DNA from: Symbiodinium natans
Lineage: Eukaryota > Sar > Dinophyceae > Suessiales > Symbiodiniaceae
NCBI GenBank assembly: GCA_905221605.1
Contig: CAJNDS010002684.1
Span: 211,101-275,100, forward strand
Length of the DNA: 64,000 nt
Direction: 5' to 3'
Below the pieces are notes generated by a model, which was given only the letters and a program-made list of their open reading frames with translations, made no database searches and was not told the DNA's origin. Each line of letters starts with the position of its first letter. Position 1 is the stretch's first letter. Positions 1-13,036 of this stretch are shown piece after piece. A program made the position numbers and the translations under genes.

Positions 1-1844
1 GGAGTGCGTGTGACAGGGACTCATCAACAGCATGGTGCAGCAGCATATGTATGCGTGGAAACGTACGTGTTTACTGGATCGTCAAGAAAATCGCTTGCGA
101 AACAAGGATGTTCGGGCGGGATGTTTAATGTTTAGCGCCAGCGACCAGCATTTTTGGTCTCGGCAAGGGGCTGCAGGCCAGAGCATGTAGAGCCGACTTG
201 AAGCTGGCACACAGACTATAGAAGTTTGACGAGAACACGGGCATTCATCGGTCAAGACTGACTAGAGCCTCTGGGGCAGAGCCCCTAGAGCAGCGGATGT
301 GAGACAACTCAACACTATGTTCATGGCTGCTCAGCCAAGAAACACTAGCAAAGCCAGCCCGACGAGGATGAAGCGACCTCAGGAAAATCTTGAGGACTCA
401 CGTGCGATCGTTGATTGCACACACAGACACACACTTCACACGAACTCGTGAGCCGACGAGAAAGCAAGCAAGCGGAAGCGTCGCATGTGTTGAGTGCGCG
501 CCTGTCATGTTGAAAGTTCCACATCCCCAGGCCCACAGCTGCATTTTCAGCTGCAGTTAACTGCACCGTGTGTGAAAAACTGCAGCCCCTAGTCGAGACA
601 TGCCTGAAAAAGGTTTGCAGTCTGGGCACATCGGCGTCCAGGTGCAGGAGCCATTCAAGACACAGCTGGCTTGAAGCTTAGGGATGTTTAGGAGGGGACT
701 CTGCTGCAGTGTCTCGCATAGGGCACAGGAGTTCGGGAGGCGGAGAGAGCAGCAGGCCAACAACATTGCAGGTTCTTGAACACTGCGTGCCTGGCTGAAT
801 CTAGGCCCAGCGAAGGTTTCGGGCTTTATTGAGGGCCCATATGCTCTTGAAGGGCTGCCAGAAAGAATGTGGGTGTGGGTGTCCATTCTCTAAGGTCGGC
901 ATGTCAGATTTGATATGCAAATGACGAATCAGCGACGTGCTGGAGCACGAGCGCTGACAGTTTGAACACGTCGAACATGCTTGATGCACAAATCGAAATA
1001 CTGAGCATGAGATTTGTGGAGAACGCCATGGTTCCGGAACGAACTCTGGACCAGAGGTGACCTTTCTTCGCAATGTCCACAATATGACCCCAATGTGTGC
1101 ATCCAAGTCGCTCCCCTGATTCCAATGTTGCAATAGATTTACCACAGGTTAAACGGTTAGCAGAGCACTTTGCGCGGGCTCAACGGGCATGAGCAGAGCT
1201 GCTTTTGGTCAGGACGTCGGCTTTGTGCAAAGCCAGAACCCGAACGATATTGGTGATGGTGCAGACGGGCATATCGCCATGGTAGGGTAGGGAAGTAAGG
1301 AAGCTGCTTTGTACAATTTAAGGTAGTCTTTGTCGAAAAATTTTGCTCACACGCGGTCGCTTCCTCGTTCACAAGTGCGTGTGGCTTCTTGCCAATTCCT
1401 CGCAGCTTGTAGCTCGTTCGGGCTGGCAGAACTGAATTGGCAGAATTGCTTGCGACTTGAGCCCGCTTTGCAATTTGCAACTCTACCGGGTCTTCAACTC
1501 TGAAGACCATGCCTGGCCTTATCGTGGAAATGTCCACACACACCGCTGGTGCGCAGCACTTCTTTCCCCATGTCCGGAGTGAGACTGTGTCGTTAGCGAT
1601 GCCTACAGCCTAAGGACTAAACTGTCCTCTCCCTTCGGCCTCCCTTCTCAGGCCAAAGCTTGAGAAATGGCCTCAGTCCAGGCAGTTCTCATCAATTCCC
1701 TGGGGCGTATTGAAGAAACCGAAACGACCACCCGTAGCCGGCCATAGCCAGCATTTACACACCCACGCATCACATGGTCTGCCAGAAGTGGTACCAAAGT
1801 GTCATTGTGCAGTGACGGAATTCCTAGCTCATCATCGTCATCGC

Positions 1845-1927
1845 AATCGTCGTCGCAATCGCTGTCGTCGTCATCGTCGTCGTCGCCGTCGCCGCCGCCG
1901 CTGTCGCCGTCGCCGTCGCCGTCGCCG

Positions 1928-1964
<37 letters not shown>

Positions 1965-1982
1965 CATCCTCATCCTCATCCT
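1845..1982. repeat. triplet microsatellite (TCG/CCG/TCA)n
   Basis: A trinucleotide tract runs from imperfect TCG/CCG units into a pure TCA run and then TCATCC units. It produces artificial Ser-, Asp-, Met- and His-rich frames on both strands. Confidence 0.9.
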
Positions 1983-2261
1983 CAATAGCGGTCGACATGC
2001 ATCCACTGGTGCCGAGAGCTATCAGGCTTCAGTCCCACAAAGACGAACACTGCTGCCTTTGCTTCCGTCTGAAGTCTCTAGTATGCCGGGGATTTATGAA
2101 GCCCTGGCCGCCAAGCCTTCAGCCGGCTGTGACTTGCATTCCAAGACACGCTTATGATGGCGAGACGTCCTGGCAAGCTCTTCGCAACGCATCTCCGATT
2201 TTGGAGCGCAGAACCTACAATGCTGCTACAAAGCAATTGAGGACTGCATGGAAGCCTGCAG

Positions 2262-2292
2262 CTTGTGAAGCTTGTGAAGCTTGTGAAGCTTG
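2262..2292. repeat. 9-bp tandem repeat, about 3.4 copies
   Basis: The unit CTTGTGAAG is repeated without interruption. No associated gene is recognised. Confidence 0.9.
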
Positions 2293-5200
2293 CCCAAGTC
2301 CTCGGCATTCTGGTAGGGCTGGATCTTGTCTGCCTGCGCTCCCCGCTTGCAGTTCCTGGGAGATGCGGTGCAGGAACTACACAATGACATCCTACTGGTA
2401 CAGTAGATCGTTGCCACATGTTGCCACAGCTTGCAACTACACATCGACCTAGAGCCAAGGAGCAGGTCATAGACCACATTGCCCTCCTGCCGCCACTAAA
2501 TGCCACGCTGTTCGAACCGAGGCTTCCATGTTTCTCACCCTACAAGCCTATGTTATGTTAGTGACCGATGGTTCAGGCATGGGGTGAGGTCCGAAAGTAA
2601 AACCGGTTGGAAACGACAGAATGACATCCCATCTAAGTTCTCACTAAGACAAAACATCCAGAAAGCACAATCCAGCTCTTGCACAGACACTCGAGGTACA
2701 TGTGGACCTGCCATTGATTCGCTCTGCTACCGTTTCGCGCACTTGCAACTCATTGAGACAGCAATTCGTGGAACGCAAGGGGGTCCTTGAGCCGTATGCC
2801 CTCTACGATGGCATCCATCCACCGGTTCTTGGAATCGCTCCAGTACTGTACCTGCCCCAGAGTCTCCAGAGCAATCTGCAGTGCAAAGAACATGAAGATG
2901 CACCGACATCCTACTGAAGCGTAGGTTCCATTGGCAAATTGAGCATCCCAAGTCGTCTTTGACTTATGTCCTGACAACTGCCCCTTCTCTGTCAACCCAC
3001 ACCTGCTCTCCCAGTGCGAACTTCGCGGTGTCCTGCAATACCTCAGCCAACTGTCAGCCAACTAAACTATCAGCGAACTCTTAGCCAACTTTCACCTTTA
3101 GCAGCCGAAAACATCGGCACGACAACTGCGAATCGTTGTGCCTACCGATAAGGATGAAAGGTATCCGGCCTATGTGCCTGCAAAGTCGCAGGATCGATCG
3201 GCAGCTGGGCCGATGGCGTCAGCACACCTACTCATGCCATGTAGCTTGAGAAATTCCGTCTCTGTCAACGCACTGGTTAAGAACCAGCGCGATTGTTGCT
3301 ACATGCCGGGTATCTGCAAGAGCATCACACCGATAGACAAGCTCTCTACGAGTCTGCATCCACTAGCTAAGCAGCAGGCAAAGCCGTGAGAGGCTTGGAA
3401 GGACTTGAGTCCAGCCGCAGGAATGGAGAGGCTGAGCATCTCTCAAATCCAAATTGAGTTTAATTGATGTGACTGATTTTGTTGATTCAAAAATTGAGGT
3501 AGGCCAATTCCGCTTTGTATTCCCTGAATGCATAGGCAGTGCTCTGAACCTGGAGAACGTCTCCTCCGGGCCGGAAAATGTTTCGGGAAAATCCGAGGCC
3601 TCGGGCCGCCCTCTCTCCCAAATCCCGATGACTGCTCTTATTTGGAAGCCCTTGTCTTGCTTTGCTCTGGCCTGGTCTGTCTGGAGCTGCAGCCTGGGCG
3701 ACGTGGGATGCTTCAAAGGTCAAGAATTGGATCTTGAAACGAATTGCAACACGAGAGAGAGAGAGAGAAAGCTTTCAAGGGGGATTAATCTACGGATATT
3801 GCGCGCGCAGCCTCATGGAGTCGAGGAGTAATGCGCTCCAAAAATGTGCTCAACCTTATTTCGGGGGGGGCGGGTTCCTGAACTCGCCGAGGCACGGCGG
3901 CACCTCCACCGTAACCGGCTGTCCCTGTCCGAGCACCTTCAACGCCAGCTTTGCAGAGATTACTCTTTGGACCTCACCAATATCGAAAGTCCCCCAGATT
4001 TCATCAGCCAAGTTTACGAAAGACTTCTTTGTCCCGGGAAGGAGTCGTACAGGCGCAAAAAAGGCTGAGCCCAAAAGTTACTAACCGGCTAAACCACTTC
4101 AGCCACCGCTTCCTCACCTTCCTTTCACCTTGCATGAACCGGCCAAGGCACGTCGCTCTTCCGGAAACTCGGTGACTGATTTGGTGACCGTCGGCATGAC
4201 TGCATCCTCCTGCCGCAAGGAGCCACAAAGGTGGCCCACAGAAGCTTATAATTTAAAAATGAACCATTGCTATCACAAAGGACAACAAAACCACAAGGCA
4301 AGGCGTTCTGGCCTCCGCGAACTCCTCTTCACCGTCTTCATAGAACTGCGCGCATTGCATGCTGGAAGTGGGATGAAGGACACATGTCACCCACACACTC
4401 CAACCCTCGAGAATGAGCGAGGAAGGACAGCAAAGATTGACCATGACACTCGCTGGGACGGTGCATGCTCCCGAAGGTTTCCATCCACTCACCCTTGAGT
4501 GAAAGCCATGAACATCATGGCTCATGCGAGACACGAACATGCCCACTGCTTCCATCACACAAGGTGGTGCCAGTGGCCAACTTGTCCTCATCGTCGAACT
4601 CGTCATCATGGTGCGCTATCTCCTGGAGTCAATGCCATCACAGCAACATTCTCCATGATCCCCGCACCACGGTGCCTGGAGTCTTTGGTCGATGGTCATC
4701 TCCCCTGGCAAGATCTCCTGGCAAGGCTAGACACTCTTCAGGCTGCAATCTGATTCACTGATTCGCAAAGGAAAAGTCATTCTTTCAACAACCTGCGAAG
4801 TCTTCGCACAGCCACCCAGCGGCAGGCACTTTCAGCACAAATATCGGCTCGATCCTGATAGCTTGCCCCGCAGGCTGGGGCTGCGCATTGAGTCATGTCT
4901 GGGGTCCGTCCTGACAACAAACGACAAAAGTGCAACATACTGCGCATCACAACTGGCAATCCAAAAACCGAAAAACAGCCTCGTGTGAGTTGTTCTGAAG
5001 ATTCTACAGCTTCCGTGCCAGGTCGCTTCACAAAAGGATTGGGCTGAATTCTGGGTGTGCTTACTAGTGCTTAACACTTAACACTGCGCTTCACTCCACC
5101 ACTTGAAGTTCCCCCTAAATCCTCCCCGCCTTTGGACTCTGAACCCCTGAACAGCCTGAAACACATCCAAACACAATTGACCATCAAGGCACTTGTCCAC

Positions 5201-6009
5201 CCACACCTCATGCAAGCCCTGCCTTGGTTGCCATCACTCTTGGTGTGGGATTTGGGATGTTGTATGAGATTTTCAGGTTTGGACCTCAGGATACGGCGGG
5301 TAACAACCTCCAACCTCTCGTTTCTACAAACTCTGAGATGCGTGCTTTCAACCAACGAGTAACGAGAGACCCTACCCACAAAGCTGTGCGGCGGAGAAGG
5401 ATGTTCTCAAGTAGGCCATCATCTTCCAGACCCTGCAGATCCGAAGCATTGCCCACCTAGGAAAAGTCAAGCATTTCTTCCAGAAAAGCTTGCACGGATG
5501 GCCGTAGCGCTGATTTCACTAAGCGACGGGTCTGGAACTGGGACATCTCCGTTGTCTGTTTTCGGTCTACAGGGAAGCTACATTTAATTGACCGGCCGAA
5601 TTCTTGGTGCACGTTTACGGTTCTGTGCCAGCCCACGCCAATATACAGGATAGGACATACGTTTTCAGGAACGTGTGGACTCGCAGCAGCCCGGACGCAT
5701 AGTTGCCATCGATGAAAACCTGCACAAAGCTCCCCTCACTGCCTTGAAACTTCGACTAGATACCAGCACGCGTGCGCTGACTGGAGTTGCCCAAACATGG
5801 TGAGGCTTGAGGTGTGGATTGCTTGATGATTGCCTGCATACCTACCCCGCGAAAAGCAGCAATCATCAGCCAAACGAACTTGTTCTCTCTGACCTTGCAA
5901 GGGAGGCCTGTGGAAGAATCAAATCATTGTTGCCACCGGTCTGAAGTCTTCTGTCCTCCATCAGCTTCTGGATTGCCTCGAGCAGCACTGCTGGACTTAA
6001 GCAGCCTCC

Positions 6010-6062
6010 TCGGCCTCTCTCCCTCTCTCCCTCTCTCCCTCTCTCCCTCTCTCCCTCTCTGC
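6010..6062. repeat. (CTCTCTCC)n pyrimidine tract
   Basis: An 8-bp unit of the form CTCTCTCC is repeated about six times. It is the first of several long CT-rich tracts between 6.0 and 7.3 kb. Confidence 0.9.
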
Positions 6063-6420
6063 CGAATTCCCTTGGTCTCGGTGTATGCTCGGATCGGGCC
6101 CACGCAGTCTCATTTTTGTGCAGGCCCTCGAAGGGTGTGCCCATCAAGATCCCTCAAGCATGAGATGGACACGAAGCCAACGAGCACCTCCATGGCCTCA
6201 TGGAGTATCTCGTGTGACTCCCTGGAAGTGTGTGCCCTTGCTACCACTTGTTCGAGGATGCCTGCCACATGCTCTCCCTGAGCCCAGCTCCCATTTGTTC
6301 CGGGTGTCATCGAACAGGGTGATCGCCTCCCTGCATGCCCTTTCTCCCCTCTCCCAGGCTTCTTTTTCGGCTTTGGTGGGGTCCCCGTAAAAGTGGTACC
6401 AGTAGTGGTGGTCGGAGCTG

Positions 6421-6602
6421 TACCCCCCCCCCCCGGTGCTTTTGTCTCTCTTCTTCTTCTTCTCCTCCTTCTTCTTCTTCTTGTTCTTCTCCTCGTCGCC
6501 TCTCAAAGCCCCCTGAAGGAGGTCCCCGGCCTCTCTCTCTCTCTCTCCACACGCTTGGCCCCCCCCGAAAGTCTCTCTCTCTCTCTCTCTCTCTCTTCCT
6601 TC
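6421..6602. repeat. poly-C, CTT and CT microsatellite cluster
   Basis: A C run, then CTT-rich sequence, then two CT dinucleotide runs lie within 180 bases. Apparent Leu/Ser-rich and Glu/Arg-rich reading frames here are by-products of the repeats. Confidence 0.9.
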
Positions 6603-6852
6603 CAGAGCACGCACCCCCACCCTGAGCACCCGAATGCCCGTCAAAAAGTACACATCCCCCCTTGTGTAACTTTGTTGCTGCTCGCTCTCTGTTGAGTCAG
6701 TGCCTTCATGCCCGGGTCTTAGCTTAAGCTTAGGGTGCCTCGCAAGGTCCCCCTTCCGCAGCTTGCAAACAGATTGAACGCAAAACAGACACCCTTACGA
6801 AATCCCTTCAATCTCGGGCGGGCGAGGGACACGACTTGAACTATCGCTGGCC

Positions 6853-6990
6853 TCTCTTTTCTCGCTCTCGCTTCTTCTCTCTGTCTCTCTCTCGCTCTCG
6901 CTCTGTCGCTCTCTCCTCTCTCTCTCTCTCTCTCTATTTCTCTTTCTTTCTTTCTGCGCACCTAACCCCTCTCTCTCTGTCTTTCATTCT
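6853..6990. repeat. CT-rich microsatellite tract
   Basis: Interrupted CT and CTCG runs form a second long polypyrimidine tract on the plus strand. It yields Arg/Glu-rich frames on the opposite strand that I regard as artefacts. Confidence 0.85.
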
Positions 6991-8886
6991 TTCGAGGGGC
7001 GAAGGCGCAGCAGCACGTCCCGGTTTGCTGTACACAGCGGTGAAAGCAGGCTGTCGGCACCCACGGCAAGGAAGCAACGGAGAGGAACCAATCGTGTGCC
7101 CCCCGTTATCTATGTGTATCCATCCTGCCCCCTGGTATTTTGTGAAGAAACCGAAACTGCGGGAAAGCACTCATTTGCTGGCGGTGCTAGGGCAGGTACA
7201 AAAGTCAGTCTCTCTCGATCTCTCTTTCGCTGTGCATAGCAAAGCCTCTCTCTTTCTCCCTCCCTTCCAGTTGGGCCTTGTTCTCGGCATCTCCAGTTCC
7301 AGCTTGTCTCGCATCGCGGTTGAAGTCGATGACTTTGTGGTGGACCTGACACAAACGGCAGCAGCATGGATAGCAGCGTCCTAGGAAAGCAGCTGAGATG
7401 GGTACGCCCTTGATTTCAAGGAGATCCTGTCAGAAAGAAGGTGGTCATTGTGAACAATGTCAAGGGGAATGCTTCAACAATTGTAGCAGCCTTAACAACA
7501 TCAGCTCTAGCGACAGGGTCAACTTCGAAAGTTCAGCTGCTGGCACCGAGCTACTCTATTTCATTCACCTCATCCAACTAGCTTCTAAGCTCCCTTCCCC
7601 CTTCCGGCTCGGCAGACCCTGACTGTCCCTCGCTCGCTTCCCCGCGTTGTACTCCACTCTCTTGGCACCAAGGGTGGTGACCAAAACCACAACTTCAGCA
7701 ACATACCTCAGTGGATTGATGGCTTGCACCCCAGAAGAGATCGAAGATGCAACATGCTCAGTCCTGCTCAAGATGCACCCACAGGTGCTGGACACAATCA
7801 CTTCTCAAAAACACTCAGCAATCAGTAGCGTGATCGCTTGAGGTCATCAAGAAGAACCAAAGGAAAAGCAGCAAGGTAGAATGAGAAGCCAGGCACTTGA
7901 CCTCCGGCTGCACGCACACAGGCCCAGATAGCATGTCGCCCCACTCAGTACAGCACGGAGGGTGAAGGCATGGAGACAACACCCCCTTGCTGTGGTCAGT
8001 GGTCTAGCATTGGTCTATCGTTCGCAGAGTCGGAAGTAGCTTAGGAGGATCCCTCAGCTACCAGGGTTGAAATGGACTTCACACAGGTTCAACAGCTCTA
8101 GCCAGTATCAACTCAGCTGAGGAAACAGCATCTTCCAATGTATGGGTAGCATGTTCGGCAGCGGCAACTGTCCCGTGAGCCGAAAAGGTCTTGGAGCAGA
8201 GCCTCAACCAACACAGAACTCGCACCATCTCGCACTTATGGAACATGTCTCAGCAAGTACTCCATACGTGGTGCATTGTCGGAGACCCAGGCTCAACAAC
8301 CTCAACGACTGCCAAAGACAGCGAGCCATTGCCCTTCTGGGGGGGCTATAGGACAACGTCGCCAAACGTCACAAGCAAGAACAGAGTTAAAGACGGATAA
8401 CTCCCAAATTCTTGCTGCCACCGACCTCCGAGGAGGCTCCAGCCGCCAGCGCGACGGATGCGGATTCCTCTTGAGCGCGATTGTCGGGGAACACGCAGGA
8501 GGCACTCAGTGACAGAGTCCTACGAGTCCCACACTTAAAAATAGCGATACCAGGAGCTCCTGTTTTCGCTTTCCAGAACCGCCACTCACCCTGTCAGAGC
8601 TTAGCTGGCGAGCGGCTGAGAAACTATCACAACAGCTCGAAAAGCCTGGCACACAGGTCAGATGTTGAATGCCTGTCCGTGTTGGAGGCGGGGCCTGATG
8701 ATGAGCTTGAAGAACCCGACCTTGTGCTGCAACCTCTTGGTACTGTCCCCACCAGTCAAAGAGCTCAGCCATACCACCAGATCGGCATTGCCATCCCAAT
8801 CAGGCTGACGGTGCCAAACGATGAACATGTGTTCTCCTCCCGTTGTTGACAAGATGCGTTCGTCCCAATCTCAAAAGTAAATGATC

Positions 8887-9528
8887 TCAAGATGACGATG
8901 ATGACAGTTGGAATGCAAAAGCCGTCTGCGGGCGAATGCCCCGTCTTGTGTCTACAAACTTGCGGCCAACCAGTTCCCCGCCAACATTAGCATAGAACTT
9001 GCGGCTCTGCTCAAGGTCGACACACCAGCAAAAGGCCGTCTTAGCCTTGAACTCTTCCCGAGCAATTTCCGAAACGCAGCGGAACAGATTCGAGCCGATG
9101 CCGCAACCCTGAAACGCCGAAAGCACGAACAGCGACATGAGCTCTGCATCGTACGTCGGGCCGGTCAGCTCAGTCTGCTCAATCTGCTCAGTCTGGCCCT
9201 CATCCCCGCCTTCCGCATCAGGCTCCTCATGGAGCGCAGCCTCTTCCACCGACATGCGCATGCGGGGCCGGTCACGCTGCATGCGACCGAACCCGACAAT
9301 GACAGCTTCGGCGCCTTCCTCGCGGTACTCAGCCACTGCAAAGACCTGGTCTGGATGTGAAAGCCGCTCAGCCCACCTCCCATTCCAAGTCGCGATGAAA
9401 TGCGCCTCGGTCGGACCATCCTCCGGCCCATCGTACATCACAAACCCCGACTCGTGGAACACCTTCTGCACACCCTCGCAGTCACGTGCCCTCCCACGCC
9501 GGTATGTGATGCCACTCTCACCCGCCAT
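8887..9528 (-). CDS. GNAT-family N-acetyltransferase
   Basis: This is a single uninterrupted frame of 213 residues from the ATG at 9,528 to the TGA at 8,887. The frame is open a little further upstream, but with no earlier ATG. The fold order fits a GNAT enzyme, which moves an acetyl group from acetyl-CoA to an amine. The N-terminal strand and helix (TYRRGRARDCEGVQKVF) are followed by a beta strand ending in VGFGRMQ, then the motif A strand MSLFVLSAFQGCGIGS. Its Q-x-x-G-x-G core (residues about 140-146) would bind the acetyl-CoA pyrophosphate. Near the C-terminus, SRKFYANVGGE matches the usual 'FY...G' helix-strand. An acidic Gln/Glu-rich loop (about residues 95-120) separates the two halves. 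The substrate cannot be told. It lacks introns, unlike most genes in this window. The family call is sound. Confidence 0.8.
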   Translation of the reverse strand: MAGESGITYRRGRARDCEGVQKVFHESGFVMYDGPEDGPTEAHFIATWNGRWAERLSHPDQVFAVAEYREEGAEAVIVGFGRMQRDRPRMRMSVEEAALHEEPDAEGGDEGQTEQIEQTELTGPTYDAELMSLFVLSAFQGCGIGSNLFRCVSEIAREEFKAKTAFCWCVDLEQSRKFYANVGGELVGRKFVDTRRGIRPQTAFAFQLSSSSS

Positions 9529-12500
9529 CGGCTGGAATGGAAAAAGGGCGCGCCAGTGCTGCAAACAGAAAAACAAAAGGCTCGGTGCAAAAGGAAAAGT
9601 GCACGTGCTGCACTAAATCAATCATTTCGCGTCTGGAATCGCAACCAGAGCAACGAACTGGCTGCCTTCCCATCTTCCTAACTCTTCCCAACTCCCCTCT
9701 GCACCCCAAACACAGCGTCCGGCCCTGCTGCTTCTTGGCAGCTCCCACCCCCTACACCAGCCTCACTTGACAACTAGCCCACGAGCACCCTGCCCAACCT
9801 TCAATTGGCAAAGAACACAGACAACCTGTGCACCGAAGGTTCTGCACCGCCTGCTGACACTGCAAGCATCTGCAAGCATTTGCTGCTAATCAAGGCAAGC
9901 AACAAGCCTTCAGCGGTCTTCCAGCAAACCTATACCTCCCCCAAGCTCACTTCGTGCGGTTACCATTGGGTTGCTCTTCGGCATCTGTTTCCTCGACCCA
10001 CGGAGAATATGCGTCAAAGTCATGCTAGGTGTGTGGGCATGACCGCAGCACAGCAGCAAGGCGAAACCTACTTGGTTGAAAGCTTGTAGCAACCGGTGCA
10101 TGAAACTGCAGGAATGTTTACAAGCTGGCTCACAGTACATGTGCCCAGGCCTCAAGGTGTCATTGCAAGGTGCTGCAAGGCCCTGCACAGGAATTACAGC
10201 ACAACAAGTGGGGCCCAACGAAGCGATCGCATCTGGCCGTATGAGCGTAGCTCGCTTCATGCACGGCCTTATTGTACACGTCCTCGGTCAGCTGGAAGCA
10301 CTTCGTGCTCCGCTATGGCCTGTGCTCCAAGGAGGTGCAATGGCAAGTGCTCGCGAGATTTCACACACAAACAATCACCACATCCTTGGTTTCAGGCGCC
10401 GTGTCCATGAATCCCAAGGGCCCAATGGACGCAAATCTCACTACACCGCAGCATCATGGAAATTCTAGAGCCCAGGTGATTCAAGGAGCACCGTGGCCAT
10501 GCTCAATGCTTCAATGGAAGGTCGAAAAACTGTCAGAGAGCTGGCAGGTGCTAGGTGCTGGCATGCTGTTTTTGACGTGCAGACCGTTAAGTCTTTGGCG
10601 CTAAGAGTCTTTAAGCCTTTAAGAAAGTATCATGGCCCTTCCAAGCACCCACGGCACAGCTGGCTTAAAGTTGGCCCAAATGTTTTCTTCAAGGCTCGGT
10701 CAGGTCGCCGCCCTCGCTTGTAAAATCAGATCACCTGGAATGCAAACCAGGGCCCGCCGATGAGCTATGTCAGCTATGTCTATCCAAATACGAGAGGCGA
10801 TGGCATCTGAGAGTCAACATGTCAAGATCACGACTGAAACGTCAACGTGCTCCACAAGCGTCACAGTGCATACATGCGCAGCTAAATAACACCCATAATG
10901 TCTTTCAATCCTGCTTTGGGAACCTCCCAAGCAAACCACGCCCAGACTGCATGTGGACTCAAACACAACGAAAAAGAGCTTTGTCCAAGACACGTATTAC
11001 GGGGTCGCTCGTGTCTTCGGCGGGAGTCCGGCCCTTCCAGCACAAAGGGGAATTCACGCTTCTTGCTTCATTCAAGAAGCGAAAATTTGCAAGAGGACAG
11101 GTGTAGCAGTCATCACATAGAATGTAAAGGCGCGTACAAAATAGTTCGGCGTTCATGAAGCACCAACCTACTAAAGAGTGGAGAAGAAATTCGGGACTTG
11201 CCGCGTCTGTGCTTACGACCCTTCTTAATTGCTTTTTACTAGGAACTCCACCGAAGTCTCCAGATAATGGTCAGGGAAACAGGGCCATGGCTTCCAATGC
11301 CTGAACTTTACACCTTCCGGGCAAAACAAACTGCAGAACCGTTTTCAGAGCATAAAGCGAAGAAAAAGTGCAAAATGCTGCGTTTCTGGAAAAAAACATG
11401 TGCTCTGGCTGAAGTCTCTTTAGACCTCATAGTCATCTTACCCCATGCTTTCCAAAAGCATCTCACAGAAACGACAACTTCCCCTCACTTGCTCTTAATC
11501 GCAAAAGCATGTCTCTCAATTCCGCATGCAAAAACCCTCATCAGAAGTCACATTGACAACCCGATGTTGCAACCCTTCCCCTTGCCAGATCAGGCAAAAG
11601 CCTGTTTCCAATCGTTCAAAGAATGCACCTCAGTTGTCTCCTGACGAAAGAACATGACATTTCTCATGCTTGTATCTTTCCAATTCATCATGCCTCTCTT
11701 CCACTTCCACGACCTTCAAGTAAATGGCACCCGCGCCCACCCATTCTCTAAACCTCACGTGTGTCATTTCAAGTGCTTCAATTTCTTCATCCGGCAGCTT
11801 CGTAAGATTGAGGCGAAGGCATGGCTACCATGACCTACCTCATCTACCTCTGCACGCTATCAGACCTCCCATTCTCGAACCCCTCTAATTACTGGCTTGT
11901 GTCATCAGGGTAGGACAGAAACTCTTCAGTGCAAGTCTGCAACACATCCCACATTGGTAACTTGGCTCTTCAATCGACGCCATCGCCTTGCGGTCCAGGG
12001 AAGTGGTGCTGGCCCCAGCAGCAAGCATGAGTTGCACGGCCTGATGCAAGATGCACGGCGCGGATGGGCTTGGAGCCTAGACGGCCTAGAGCTTCTAGTT
12101 GGGCAGCCATGTACCCATACCGAAACTCGAAACCTGAGTGAGTAAAGCTGAAGATCCACACATGATTCCACGGTGACAGGTGACATCTCACTTCAAATCT
12201 GCGACTAGTCTGCGACTCCTTCGGCCTGCGACCTCGACCTTCCGAAGCCACAGAAGCCACAAGTTGCAAAGCAAAGCTCGAAGCTCGCGAGTCCCGCGAG
12301 TCCCACGAGTCCCACGCCCGCTCGGCCCGGCCTCCATGTTCTGCTTGAAAGCCGCAAAATGCAGCGGCGACTGCATCTTGTCGTTGGGCTCGTCCAGATC
12401 CGTGCCGATTCCTGCACCCAGCCTGGTCAGCCATCTTCACACACACACACAATTAAAATTCAATTTAGCATCATTTGAGCTTCGGGGCGTTCAGGCAATC

Positions 12501-12995
12501 ACAACATTCAGCAAGGACCCAGTGGCACGAATCTGTTGGGGTGAGCTGCGGATGCGACAAGGGGCAAGACTCGCAACACTGAGCCGTGACCACGGCGGCA
12601 AGCTCGTGACACCGCAGTGTTTCCAAGGTATCCTGACGAAGCCAGCTTGCAGGTCAGCTTGTCGATATGAGAATATGTGGAATGGCATACATTACACGGA
12701 CAGACTTAAGACTTCTCGAAAACGAAAGAGAGCAAACCTGCACAATGCTCCTCGCAAGCGCAGCTCGCCATGATACTCTTACATCAACTTACATCTCTTA
12801 GACTCCGGCCTTTCACATTGACTTCCACCCCCACTGCCAACAGTGACTCAACCACGTCCGCGTTCCCAGCATCGGCAGCCCAAACAAGCCTCAGCAAAGT
12901 GCGTCATAACGAACACACAATTCACAGTAGAGCATGACACTCTCGCGACGATGCACTTCAGACAAAATTGTACAGCAAAGGTAAGTACATACTCG

Positions 12996-13036
12996 CACAG
13001 CAAGGAGCTGCCACAGCAAGGAGCTGCCACAGCAAG
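12996..13036. repeat. 16-bp tandem repeat, about 2.5 copies
   Basis: The unit CACAGCAAGGAGCTGC recurs at 16-base spacing starting at 12,996, 13,012 and 13,028. Confidence 0.9.

Larger units (their letters stand above)
1..8886. other. non-coding, repeat-rich stretch
   Basis: I found no protein I recognise on either strand. Open frames here are short, overlap on both strands and carry no conserved motif; several are translations of microsatellites (Ser, Asp, His or Met runs near 1,850-1,980; Leu/Ser/Arg runs near 6,000-7,000). The stretch contains CGT/TCA triplet runs, a 9-bp tandem repeat, and long pyrimidine CT/CTT tracts, which are listed separately. Unrecognised exons could still be hidden, because exons in this genome can be under 50 bases. 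Confidence 0.55.

Noticed and set aside
1799-2006. Ser-, Asp-, His- and Met-rich frames
   Set aside because: They are six-frame readings of one triplet microsatellite with no flanking coding signal.
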